Assembly (NCBI RefSeq): GCF_018294505.1 | Contig: NC_057802.1 | Coordinates: 552,028,202 to 552,092,201, forward strand | Source: Triticum aestivum | Taxonomy: Eukaryota; Streptophyta; Magnoliopsida; Poales; Poaceae | Direction of reading: 5' to 3' | DNA length: 64,000 nt | In this document: positions 46,228 through 57,673 of the stretch, piece by piece | How the letters are laid out: every line of letters begins with the position of its first letter | Position numbering within the stretch: the first letter of the stretch is position 1 | Notes under the pieces: generated by a model | What the model was told of the DNA's origin: nothing | The model's database searches: none | Seen by the model: the letters and a program-made list of their open reading frames with translations, nothing else | Translations under genes and position numbers: made by a program

Positions 46228-46659
46228 CTAGTTGCCAGAGACCACGCCCTGAACTCGTCCAGATTCCCGTCCAGATTTGACAGGGCTCCGGTATATCGTA
46301 GATTGCCAGAGATTCCTCCATCGGAACTCGATGAAATTTTGCATGGTTATTGTGGACTCAATTCCGCACAATTCCACCAAAGGAATCGTCAAAGCGATGC
46401 TCGAGGAGGTGGTGGCAGCGGATACAAGTTCGATATTCAGAAAAACAGTACGGTCGCCCGAGGGCAATGTTGACGTTGAGCCCCCGAGCTCCGCGGATGA
46501 TTCCTCCATGATCTTGATAGAGATCGGAGTTTATGTTGATGAAGGCCCCCATCCGAACATGACGATCGGAGATGGAGCGCGGTCCTCGGTCAACCCAAGG
46601 TGACCAGTCGAGCCAGCGACGAAGATGCCGGCGTCGCAGTTGATCTGCGGGCGAGCCAT
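46228..46659 (-). pseudogene. Short ORF remnant next to the 5' LTR of the non-autonomous element
   Basis: A minus-strand frame opens at ATG 46659 (MARPQINCDAGIFVAG, then TGHLGLTED), about 45 nt inside the LTR. It runs 143 codons to a TAG at 46228 with a single in-frame TAA after GPSST. Content is Ser/Thr-rich; a TIPLVELCGIE stretch is hydrophobic. No domain was recognised. Its position, just after the primer site, is that of gag, so it may be the surviving N-terminus of a gag-like or leader protein. Confidence 0.5.
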
Positions 46660-46705
46660 TGATCCTTTGCCGATCACACAGCAGAACTCTCAATGAAAGT
46701 ACCAT

Positions 46706-47188
46706 TGTCGGTGTCAAAACCGGCAGATCTCGGGTAGGGGGTCCCAAGCTACGTGTCATGGATCGATGGGTAACAGGAGACAGGGGACACAATGTTTACC
46801 CGGGTTCGGGCCCTCTCTATCGAGGTAATACCCTACTTCCTGCTTGATTGATCTTGATGAATATAGGGTTACAAGAGTTGATCTACCTCGAGATCATATG
46901 TTGTGGTTTAAGACCTAAGGGTATGATGAGTAATGCCATTAATAATCTATCGACTAGCCTAGCCTCGGCTTATATAACATACCGGAGGCATAGGATAACA
47001 AGAGTCCTAGCCGAATACGTTGGTGGAGAGGAGTCCTTGTCTTGATCGCCAAGTCTTGTGGAATATTCCTTGTATGCAGCATGGGCTGCGCGAAGTGGCC
47101 CATGATTGAACCGCCACGGGGGTCCTCGGTCCGATCCACCTAGTCAGGAGACGATGTGGTGAGTACCCCCTAGTCCAGGACACCGTTA
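46706..47188 (-). repeat. 5' LTR of the non-autonomous element
   Basis: A 483-bp LTR, complete. Its terminal dinucleotide has changed from CA to TA (47187-47188). Confidence 0.88.
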
Positions 47189-47193
47189 CTCAT

Positions 47194-47278
47194 ATAGGTT
47201 CCTACATATTCTACGAAGATCTTTATCAGTCAAACCGCATAACAACATACGTTGTTCCATTTGTCATCGGTATGTTAC
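47194..47278 (-). repeat. BARE1/WIS/Angela-type Copia LTR, outermost of the nest (continued)
   Basis: These 85 bp (ataggttcctacatattc ... cggtatgttac) continue the LTR left at 40289. They are cut at 47278 by element X; GTTAC (47274-47278) should be X's duplicated target. Confidence 0.85.
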
Positions 47279-49006
47279 TGTAGGGAACGCAGTAATTTCA
47301 AAAAAAATCCTACGATTAGGCAATATCTATCTAGGTGATGCATAGCAACAAGTGGAGAGAGTGTGTCCACGTACCCTCGTAGATCGAAAGCGGAAGCATT
47401 TAGTAACACGGTTGATGTAGTCAAACGTCTTCGCGATCCAACCGATCAAGTACCGAACGCACGGCACCTCCACGATCTGCACACGTTCAGCTCAGTGACG
47501 TCCCTCGAACTCTTTATCCACCTGAGGCCGAGGGAGAGTTCCGTCAGCACAATGGCGTGGTGACGGTGATGATGAAGTTACCGGCGCAGGGCTTCGCCTA
47601 AGCACTACGACGATATGACCGAGGTGGAAATCTGTGGAGGGGGGCACCGCACACGGCTAAAACAATTGTCAACTTGTGTGTCCTAGGGGTGCCCCCTCCC
47701 CCGTATATAAAGGAGCAAGGGGAGGGGGCCGGCGGCCTCATAGGGTGCGCCCCAAGGGGGGAATCCTACTCCTACTAGGAGTATGTTCCCCCTTTCCTAG
47801 TCCAACTAGGAGGGGAAGGAAAGAAGAGGAGGGGAGAAGGAAAGAGGGGTCGGCCCCCAAGCCCTAAACCAATTCGGTTTGGGCCTAGGGGCGCGCCCCA
47901 CAGCTCCCTTGCCGCCCTCTATTTCCACTAAGGCCCATGAAGGCCCATTGACCCCCGGGGGGGGTTCCGGTAAACTCCCGGTACTCCGGAAAAATGCCCG
48001 AACCACTCGGAACCTTTCCGGTGTCCAAACATAGCCTTCCAATATATCAATCTTTATGTCTCAACCATTTCGAGACTCCTCGTCATGTACGTGATCACAT
48101 CCGGGACTCCGAACAACCTTCGGTACATCAAAACACATAAACTCATAATACCGACCGTCATCGAACGTTAAGCGTGCGGACCCTACGGGTTCGAGAACTA
48201 TGTAGACATGACCGAGACTCATCTCCAGTCAATAAACAATAGCGAAACCTGGATGCTCACATTGGTTCCTGCATATTCTACGAAGATCTTTATCGGTCAA
48301 ACCACATAACAACATACGTTGTTCCCTTTTCCATCAGTATGTTACTTGCCCGAGATTCGATCATCGGTATCTCCATACCTAGTTCAATCTCGTTACCGGC
48401 AAGTCTCTTTACTCATTCTGTAGTGCATCATCTCGTGACTAACTCATTAGTCACATTGCTTACAAGGCTTATAGTGATGTGCATTACCGAGAGGGCCCAG
48501 AGATACCTCTCCAAAACACGGAGTGACAAATCCTAATCTCGATCTATGCCAACCCAACAAACACCATCGGAGACACCTTTAGAGCATCTTTATAATCACC
48601 CAGTTATGTTGCGACGTTTGATAGCACACTAAGTGTTCCTCCGGTATTCGGGAGTTGCATAATCTCATAGTCATAGGAACATGTATAAGTCATGAAGAAA
48701 GCAATAGCAATAAACTAAATGATCATAGTGCTAAGCTAATGGATGGGTCTTGTCCATCACATCATTCTCTAATGATGTGATCCCGTTCATCAAATGACAA
48801 CACATGTCTATGGCTAGGAAACTTAACCATCTTTGATTAACGAGCTAGTCAAGTAGAAGCATACTAGGGACACTTTGTTTGTCTATGTATTCACACATGT
48901 ACTAAGTTTCCGGTTAATACAATTCTAGCATGAATAATAAAAATTTATCATGATATAAGGAAATAAATAATAACTTTAATATTGCCTCTAGGGCATATTT
49001 CCTTCA
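47279..49006 (-). repeat. 3' LTR of element X
   Basis: A 1728-bp LTR, from TGTAGGGAACGCAG (a variant of the usual TGTTGGGGAACG) to GCATATTTCCTTCA on the plus strand. A minus-strand TTTATATAC core lies near 47703-47711. Confidence 0.92.
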
Positions 49007-49154
49007 GTCTCCCACTTCCACTAGAGTCAATAATCTAATTCACATCGCCATGTGATTTAACACCAATAGCGCACATCACCATGTGATTAACACACATAGT
49101 TCGCATCGTCATGTGACCAACACTCCAAGGGTTTACTAGAGTCAATAATCTAGT

Positions 49155-52100
49155 TCACATTTCAATGTGGATAATACCCAAGAGCACTAAGGTGTGATCA
49201 TGTTTTGCTTGTGAGATAAATATTAGTCTACGGGTCTGTCACATTCAGATCCATATGTATTTTGAAAATTTCTATGTCTACAATGCTCTGCATGGAGCTA
49301 CTCTAGCTAATTGCTCCCACCTTCAATATGTATCCAGATTGAGACTTAGAGTCATCCGGATCGGTGTCAAAACTTGCATCGACGCAACCCTTTATGAAGA
49401 ACTTTTTGTCACCTCCATAACCGAGAAACATACCCTTATTCTACTAAGGGTAATTTTGACCGCTGTCCAGTGATCCACTCCTGGATCACTATTGTACCCT
49501 CTTGCCAAACTCATGGTGAGGTACACAATAGGTACGGTACACAGCACATCATACTTCATAGAACCTATGACTGAGGCATAGGGAATGACTTTTCATTCTC
49601 TTTCTATTTTCTGCCGTGGTCGGGTTTTGAGTCTTTACTCAACTTCACACCTTGCAACACAGGCAAGAACTCCTTCTTTGGATGTTCCATTTTGAACTAC
49701 TTCAAAATCTTGTCAAGGTATGTACTCATTGAAAAAAAAACTTATCAAGCGTCTTGATCTATCTCTATAGATATTGATGCTCAATATGTAAGCAGCTTCA
49801 CCGAGGTCTTTCTTTGAAAAACTCCTTTCAAACACTCCTTTATGCATTTCAGAAACTTCTACATCATTTCCAATCAACAATATGTCATTCACATATACTT
49901 ATCAGAAATGCTGTAGTGCTCCCACTCAATTTCTTGTAAATACAGGCTTCACCGCAAGTCTGTATAAAACTATATGCTTTGATCAACTCATCAAAGCGTA
50001 TATTCCAACTCCGAGATGCTTGCACCAGTCCATAGATGGATCGCTGGAGCTTTGCACACTTTGTTAGCACCTTTAGGATCGACAAAACCTTATGGTTGCA
50101 TCATATGCAACTCTTCTTTAAGAAATCCATTAAGGAATGCAGGTTTGACATCCATTTGCCAAATTTCATAAAATGTGGCAATTGCTAACATGATTCGAAC
50201 AGATTTTTAGCATCGATACAAGTGAGAAAATCTCATTGTAGTCAACACCTTGAACTTGTCGAAAACATTTTTGCGACAGTTTGAGCTTTGTAGATAGTAA
50301 CACTACTATCAGCGTCCGTCTTCCTCTTGAAGATCCAGTTTATTCTCTATGGCTTGCCGATCATCGGGCAAGTCAACCAAAGTCCATACTTTGTTCTCAT
50401 ATATGGATCCTATCTCAGATTTCATGGCCTCAAGCCATTTTGCGGAATCTGGGATCATCATCGCATCCTCATAGTTGTAGGTTCGTCATGGTCAAGTAAC
50501 ATGACCTCCAGAACAGGATTACCGTACAACTCTGGTGCGGATCTTACTCTGGTTGACCTACGAGGTTCATTAGTAACTTGATCTGAAGTTTAATGATCAT
50601 CATCATTAGCTTCCTCACTAATTGGTGTAGGAATCACTGGAACTGATTATTGTGATGAACTACTTTCCAATTCGGGAGCGGGTACAATTACCTCATCAAG
50701 TTCTACTTTCCTCCCACTCACTTCTTTTGAGAGAAACTCCTTCCCTAGTAAGGATCCATTCTTAGCAACAAATATCTTGCCTTCCGATCTGTGATAGAAG
50801 GTGTACCCAACAGTTTCCTTTGGGTATCCTATGAAGACACATTTCTCCGATTTGGGTTCGAGCTTATCTGGTTGAAACCTTTTTCACATAAGCATCGCCA
50901 CCCCAAACTTTAAGAAATGACAGCTTAGGTTTCTTGCCAAACCACAGTTTCATACGGTGTCGCCTCAACGGATTTAGATGGTGCCCTATTTAAGGTGAAT
51001 GCAGCTGTCTCTAATGCATAACCCCAAAATGATAATGGTAAATCGGTAAGAGACATCATAGATCGCACCATATCCAATAATGTACGGTTACGACGTTCGG
51101 ACACACCATTATGCTGTGGTGTTCCAGGTGGCGTGAGTTTTGAAACTATTCCACATTGTTTCAAATGAAGACCAAACTCGTAACTCAAATATTCATCTCC
51201 ACGATCAGATCATAGAAATTTTCTTGTTACGATGATTTTCCACTTCACTCTGAAATTCTTTGAACTTTTCAAATGTTTCAGACATATGTTTCATCAAGTA
51301 GATATACCCATATCTGCTCAAATCATCTGTGAAGGTTAGAAAATAATGATACCCGCCGCGAGCCTCAACACTCATCGGGCCGCATACATCAGTATGTATT
51401 ATTTCCAACAAGTCTATTGCTCGCTCCATTGTTCCGGAGGACGGAATCTTAGTCATCTTGCCCATGAGGCATGGTTCACAAGAATCAAGTGATTCCAAAA
51501 GCCCATCAGCATGGATTTTCTTCATGCGCTTTACACCAATATGACCTAAACGGCAGTGCCACAAACATGTTGCACTATCATTATCAACTTTGCATCTTTT
51601 AGCATCAATATTATGAATATGTGTATCATTACGATCGAGATTCAATAAACCATTTATATTAAGTGTATGACCATAGAAGGTTTTATTCATGTAAACAGAA
51701 CAACAATTATTCTTTGACTTAAATGAATAACCGTATTGCAATAAACATGATCCAATCATATTCATGCTCAACGCAAACACCAAAATAACATTTATTTTAG
51801 TCCAACACTAATCTCGAAGGTAAAGGGAGTGTGCGATGGTGATCTTATCAACCTTGGAATCGCTTCCAACACACATCATAGCCTCGCCCTTAACTAGTCT
51901 CTGTTTATTTTGCAATTCCCGTTTTGAGTTACTACTCTTAGCAACTAAACTAGTACCAAATACTGAGGGGTTGCTATAAACACTAGTAAAGTACACATCA
52001 ATAACATGTATATCAAATATACTTTTGTTCACTTTGCCATCCTTCTTATCCGCCAAGTATCTAGGGCAGTTCCACTTCCAGTGACCATTTCCTTTGCAGT

Positions 52101-52812
52101 AGAAGCAGTCAGTTCCAGGCTTGGGTCTAGCTTTGGGCTTCTTCAAGGGAGCAGCAACTTGCTTGCTATTCTTCTTTGAAGTTCCTCTTCTTTCCCTTGC
52201 CCTTTTACTTGAAACTAGTGGTCTTGTCAACCATCAACATTTGATGCTTTTCTTGATTTCTACCTTCGTCGATTTCAGCATCACGAAGAGCTCGGGAATC
52301 GCTTGCGTCATCCCTTGCATATTATAGTTCATCACGAAGTTCCAGTAACTTGGTGATAGTGACTAGAGAACTCTGTCAATCACTATTTTATCTGGATGAT
52401 TAACTCCCACTTGATTCAAGTGATTGTAGTACTCAGACAATCTGAGCACATGCTCACTGGTTGAGCTATTCTCCTCCATCTTGTAGGCAAAAGTACATGT
52501 CAGAGGTCTCATACCTCTCGACTCGGGCATGAGTCTGAAATACCAATTTCAGCTCTTGGAACATCTTATATGCTCCGTGGCGTTCAAAACGTTTTTTTGA
52601 AGTCCCGGTTCTAAGCCGTAAAGCATGGCGCACTAAACTATCAAGTAGTTATCATACCGAGCTTGCCAAACGTTCATAACATCTGTATCTGCTCCTACAA
52701 TAGGTCTGTCACCTAGCGGTGCATCAAGGACATAATTCTTCTGTGCAGCAATGAGGATAATCCTCAGATCACGGACCTAGTCCGCATCATTGCTACTATC
52801 ATATTTTAACAT
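49155..52812 (-). pseudogene. gag-pol of element X, multiply broken
   Basis: From ATG 52812, gag carries stops at 52777, 52633 and 52363, and a TAA at 52205. The zinc knuckle (CFYCKGNGHWKWNC, near 52110-52070) lies in a restored frame. GAG-pre-integrase (LWHCRLGHIGVKRM) and integrase (IIHTDVCGPMS, LTFTDDLSRYGY, PQHNGVSERRNRT) follow at 51783-50925 with a break near 51205. RT is scattered: MDVKPAF-type residues near 50140, and the catalytic box is YVND (49884-49895), not YVDD. RNase H ends in the QAKHDHTLVLLG motif and the frame closes at 49155. The stops, the YVND box and an RT frameshift are shared with element Y. Confidence 0.88.
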
Positions 52813-54096
52813 AGTTTTTCTCTAGGAACATATTAAAAATAAACGGGGAGCTACATCGCAAGCTATTGATCTACAACATAGATATGCTAATACTACCAGG
52901 ACTAAGTTCATGATAAATTAAAGTTCAATTAATCATATTACTTAAGAACTCCCACTTAGATAGACATCCCTCTAGTCATCTAAATGATCACGTGATCCAT
53001 ATCAACTAAACCATGTCCGATCATCACGTGAGATGGAGTAGTCTTCAATGGTGAACATCTCTATGTTGATCATATCTGCTATATGATTCACGCTCGACCT
53101 TTCGGTCTCCAGTGTTCCGAGGCCATATCTGTATATGCTAGGCTCGTCAAGTTTAACTCGAGTATTCTGCATGTGCAAAACTGGCTTGCACCCATTGTAT
53201 GTGAACGTAGAGCCTATCACACCCGATCATCACGTGGTGTCTTAGCACGAAGAACTTTTGCAGCGGTGCATACTCAGGGAGAACACTTATACCTTGAAAT
53301 TTAGTGAGAGATCATCTTATAATGCTACCGCCAAACTAAGCAAAATAAGATGCATAAAGGATAAACATCACATCCAATCAATATAAGTGATATGATATGG
53401 CCATCATCATCTTGTGCCTTTGATCTCCATCTCCAAAGCACCGTCATGATCACCATCGTCACCGGCTTGACATCTTGATCTCCATCGTATCATCGTTGTC
53501 GTCTCGCCAACTATTGCTTCTACGACTATCGCTACCGCTTAGTGATAAAGTAAAGCAATTACATGGCGATTGCATTTCATACAATAAAGCAACAACCATA
53601 TGGCTCCTGCCAGTTGCCGATAACTTTTTTACAGAACATGATCATCTCATACAATAAAATATAGCATCATGTCTTGACCATATCACATCACAACATGCCC
53701 TGCAAAAACAAGTTAGACGTCCTCTACTTTATTGTTGCAAGTTTTACGTGGCTACTACGGGCTTAGCAAGAACCGTTCTTACCTACGCATCAAAAACCAC
53801 AACGATTTTTCGTCAAGTGTGTTGTTTTAACCTTCAACAAGGACCGGGCGTAGCCACACTCGATTCAACTAAAGTTGGAGAAACAGACACCCACTAGACA
53901 CCTGTGTGCGAAGCACGTCGGTAGAACCAGTCTCATGAACGCGGTCATGTAATGTCGGTCTGGGCCGCTTCATCCAACAATACCGCCGAATCAAAGTAAG
54001 ACGTTGCTGGTAAGCAGTATGACTATTAGCGCCCACAACTCATTGCGTTCTACTCGTGTATATAACATCTACGCATACACCTAGCTCGGATGCCAC
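52813..54096 (-). other. Leader of element X, untranslated
   Basis: 1.3 kb between the 5' LTR and gag without a long frame, matching 56410-57673 of element Y in reverse. Confidence 0.7.
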
Positions 54097-54672
54097 TGTT
54101 GGGGAACGTAGTATTTTCAAAAAATTCCTATGATCATGCAAGATCTATCTAGGTGATGCATAGCAACGAGAGGGGAGAGTGTTGTCTACGTCTCGCAGAC
54201 CGAAAGCGGAAGCGTTATGACAACACGGTTGATGTAGTCATACGTCTTCACGATCCGACCGATCCTAGCACCGAAGGTACGGTACCTCCGCGATCTGCAC
54301 ACGTTCAGCTCGGTGACGTCCCACGAACTCTAGACCCAGCTAAGGTCGAGGGAGAGTTTCGTCAGCACGACGGCGTGATGACGGTGATGATGAAGTTATC
54401 GACGTAGGGCTTCGCCTAAGCACTACAACGATATGACCGAGATGGAAATCTGTGGAGGGGGGCACCGCACACGGATAACAATCAACTTGTGTCTCGATGG
54501 GGTGCCCCCCTCCCCCATATATAAAGGAGTGGAGGAGGGGAGGGCCGGCCCTCTCATGGCGCACCCAAGGGGGGGGGGTCCTACTCCCAGTAGGAGTAGG
54601 TTTCCCCCCTTCCCTAGTTGGAGTAGGAGAAGAAGGAAGAGGGAGAGGGAGAGATGGAAAGGGGGCCTGGCC
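54097..54672 (-). repeat. 5' LTR of element X, first part
   Basis: It begins TGTTGGGGAACGTAG next to a degenerate primer site (minus GTGGCATCCGAGC, 54084-54096). It is interrupted at 54672 by element Y. Confidence 0.9.
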
Positions 54673-56409
54673 TGAAGGAAATATGCCCTAGAGGCAATAA
54701 TAAAGTTGTTATTTATATTTCCTTATATCATGATGAATGTTTATTATTCATGCTAGAATTGTATTAACCGGAAACTTAGTACATGTGTGAATACATAGAA
54801 AAAACAAAGTGTCCCTAGTATGCCTCTACTTGACTAGCTCATTTATCAAATATGGTTATGTTTCCTAACCATAGACATGTGTTGTCATTTGATGAACAGG
54901 ATCACATCATTAGGAGAATGATGTGATGGACAAGACCCATTCGTTAGCCTAGCATTATGATCGTTACAGTTTCATTGCTACTGCTTTCTTCATGACTTAT
55001 ACATGTTCCTCAGACTATGAGATTACGCAACTCCCGGATACCGGAGGAACACCTTGTGTGCTATCAAACGTCACAACGTAAGTGGGTGATTATAAAGATG
55101 CTCTACAGGTGTCTCCAATGGTGTTTGTTGGGTTGGCATAGATCGAGATTAGAATTTGTCACTCCGTGTATCGGAGAGGTATCTTTGGGCCCTTCTCGGT
55201 AATGCACATCACTATAAGCCTTGCAAGCAATGTGACTAATGAGTTAGTTGCGTGATGATGCACAACGGAACGAGTAAAGAGACTTGCCGATAACGAGATT
55301 GAACTAGGTATTGAGATACCGACGATCGAATCTTGGGCAAGTAACATACCGATGACAAAGGGAACAACGTATGTTGTTATGAAGTTTGACCCATAAAGAT
55401 CTTCGTAGAATATGTAGGAGCCAATATGAGCATCCAGGTTCCACTATTGGTTATTGACCAGAGATGTGTCTCGGTCATGTCTACATAGTTCTCGAACCCG
55501 TAGGGTCCGCACGCTTAACGTTCGATGATGATTTGTATAATGAGTTATGTGATTTGATGTACCGAAGGTTGTTCGGAGTCTCGGATGAGATCACGGACAT
55601 GACGAGGAGTCTCGAAATGGTTGAGACATAAATATTGATATATTGGAAGGTTATATTCGGACACCGGAAGGGTTCCGAAGTGTATCGAGTATTTTTCGGA
55701 GTACCGGGAGGTTACCGGAACCCCCCGGGGAGTCTATGGGCCTTATTGGGCCCTAGTGGAGAAAGAGGGCAGCAAGCAAGGGTATGGACGCGCCCCCTAG
55801 GCCCACACCAAATTGGTTTTGCTTTGGGGGGCCGGCCCCCTCTTTCCTTCTCCCCTCCTCCACTTTCCTCCTTCTCCTAGTAGGAATAGGAAGGGGGGGG
55901 GGGAAACCTACTTGGAGTAGGATTTCCCCCCCTTGGCGCGTGCCTCCTCCTTGGCCGGCCTCCTCCTCCCTCCCTCCTTTATATACGTGGGCAGGGGGCA
56001 CACCAAAGGCACTCCAAGATTTGTCTTGGCCATGTGCGGTGCCCCCCTCCATAGTTACACACCTCGGTCATATCGTCGTAGTGCTTACGCGAAGCCCTGC
56101 GCCGGTAACTTCATCATCACCATCACCACGCCGTCGTGCTGACGGAACTCTCCCTCTTCCTCAACTGGATCAAGAGCTCGAGGGACGTCACCGAGCTGAA
56201 CGTGTGCAGATCGCGGAGGTGCCGTGCGTTCGGTACTTGGATCGGTTGGATCGCGAACACGTTCGACTACATCAACCGCGTTACTAAACGCTTCCGCATT
56301 CGGTCTATGAGGGTACGTAGACACACTCTCCCCGCTCGTTGCTATGCTTCTCCTAGATAGATCTTGCATGATCGTAGGATTCTTTTTTGAAACACTACGT
56401 TCCCCAACA
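54673..56409 (+). repeat. 5' LTR of element Y
   Basis: A 1737-bp LTR. A TTTATATAC core at 55978-55986 is a good TATA candidate. GC-rich stretches on either side give spurious frames. Confidence 0.93.
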
Positions 56410-57673
56410 GTGGCATCCAAGCCAGGTCTATGCGTAGATGTTATATGCACGAGTAGAACACAAAGAGTTGTGGGCGATAATAGTCATACTGCTTACCAGC
56501 ATGTCATACTTTTATTCGGCAGTATTGTTGGATGAAGTAGCCCAGACCGACATTACATGACCGCGTTCATGAGACTAGTGGCTAGTGTGTGTCTGTTTCT
56601 CCAACTTTAGTTGAATCGAGTGTGACTACGCCCGGTCCTTGTTAAAGGTCAAAACAACAAACTTGACGAAAAATCATTGTGGTTTTGATGCATAGGTAAG
56701 AACGGTTCTTGCTAGAAGCCCGTAGCAGCCACATAAAACTTGCAACAACAAAGTATAGGACGTCTAACTTGTTTTTGCGGGGCATGTTGTGATGTGATAT
56801 GGTCAAGACGTGATAAGATATAAATTATTGTATGAGATGATCATGTTTTGTTAAAGTTATCGGCAACTGGCAAGAGCCTTATGGTTGTCTCTTTTATTGC
56901 ATAAGATGCAAGCGCCATATAATTACTTTACTTTATCGCTATGTGATAGCAATAGTTGGCGAGATGACCATGTGACGACACGTTGATAGAGATCATGATG
57001 ATGGAGATCATGGTGTCAGGCCGGTGACAATGGAGATCATGATGGTACTTTGGAGATGGAGATCAAAGGCACAAGATGATAATGGCCATATCATGTCACA
57101 TATTTTGATCGCATGTGATGTTTATCTTTTATGCATCTTATTTTGCTTAGTACGACGGTAGCATTATGAGATGATCCCTTACTAAAATTTCAAGGTATAA
57201 GTGTTCTCCCTGAGTATGCACCGTTGCGACAGTTCTTCATGCTGAGACACCACGTGATGATCGGGTGTGATAAGCTCTACGTTCACATACAACGGGTGCA
57301 AGACAGTTTTGCACACGCAGAATACTCGGGTTAAACTTGACGAGCCTAGCATATGCAAATATGGCCTCGGAACACTGAGACCGAAAGGTCGAGCGTGAAT
57401 CATATAGTAGATATGATCAACATAGTGATGTTCACCATTGAAAACTACTCCATCTCACTTGATGATTGGACATGGTTTAGTTGATATGGATCACGTGATC
57501 ACTTAGATGATTAGAGGGATGTCTATCTAAGTGGGAGTTCTTAAGTAATATGATTAATTGAACTTTAATTTATCATGAACTTAGTCCTGGTAGTATTTTC
57601 GTAACTATGTTGTAGATCAATAGCTCGCAATGTAGCTCCCCGTTTATTTTTGATATGTTCCTAGAGAAAAACT
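56410..57673 (+). other. Leader of element Y with degenerate primer site
   Basis: It starts GTGGCATCCAAGCC, a decayed version of the initiator-Met primer site. The rest is untranslated and has no credible frame. Confidence 0.7.

Larger units (their letters stand above)
40290..47188 (-). mobile_element. Non-autonomous LTR retrotransposon, 6.9 kb, no pol
   Basis: LTRs 40290-40748 and 46706-47188 start TGTCGGTGTCAAAACC and end ACACCGTCA or ACACCGTTA. The TSD CTCAT is at 40285-40289 and 47189-47193. The polypurine-like TTCAGGGGGCTAC (minus) next to the left LTR indicates minus-strand orientation. The candidate primer site is minus TGGTACTTTCATTG next to the right LTR; I could not name the tRNA. 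No gag, protease, RT or integrase was found in any frame between 40749 and 46227. The body instead carries a 24-bp minisatellite, repeated modules of about 150 bp, many tcggc/gccga-rich phrases, a Stowaway MITE and one short ORF remnant near the 5' end. Confidence 0.9.
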
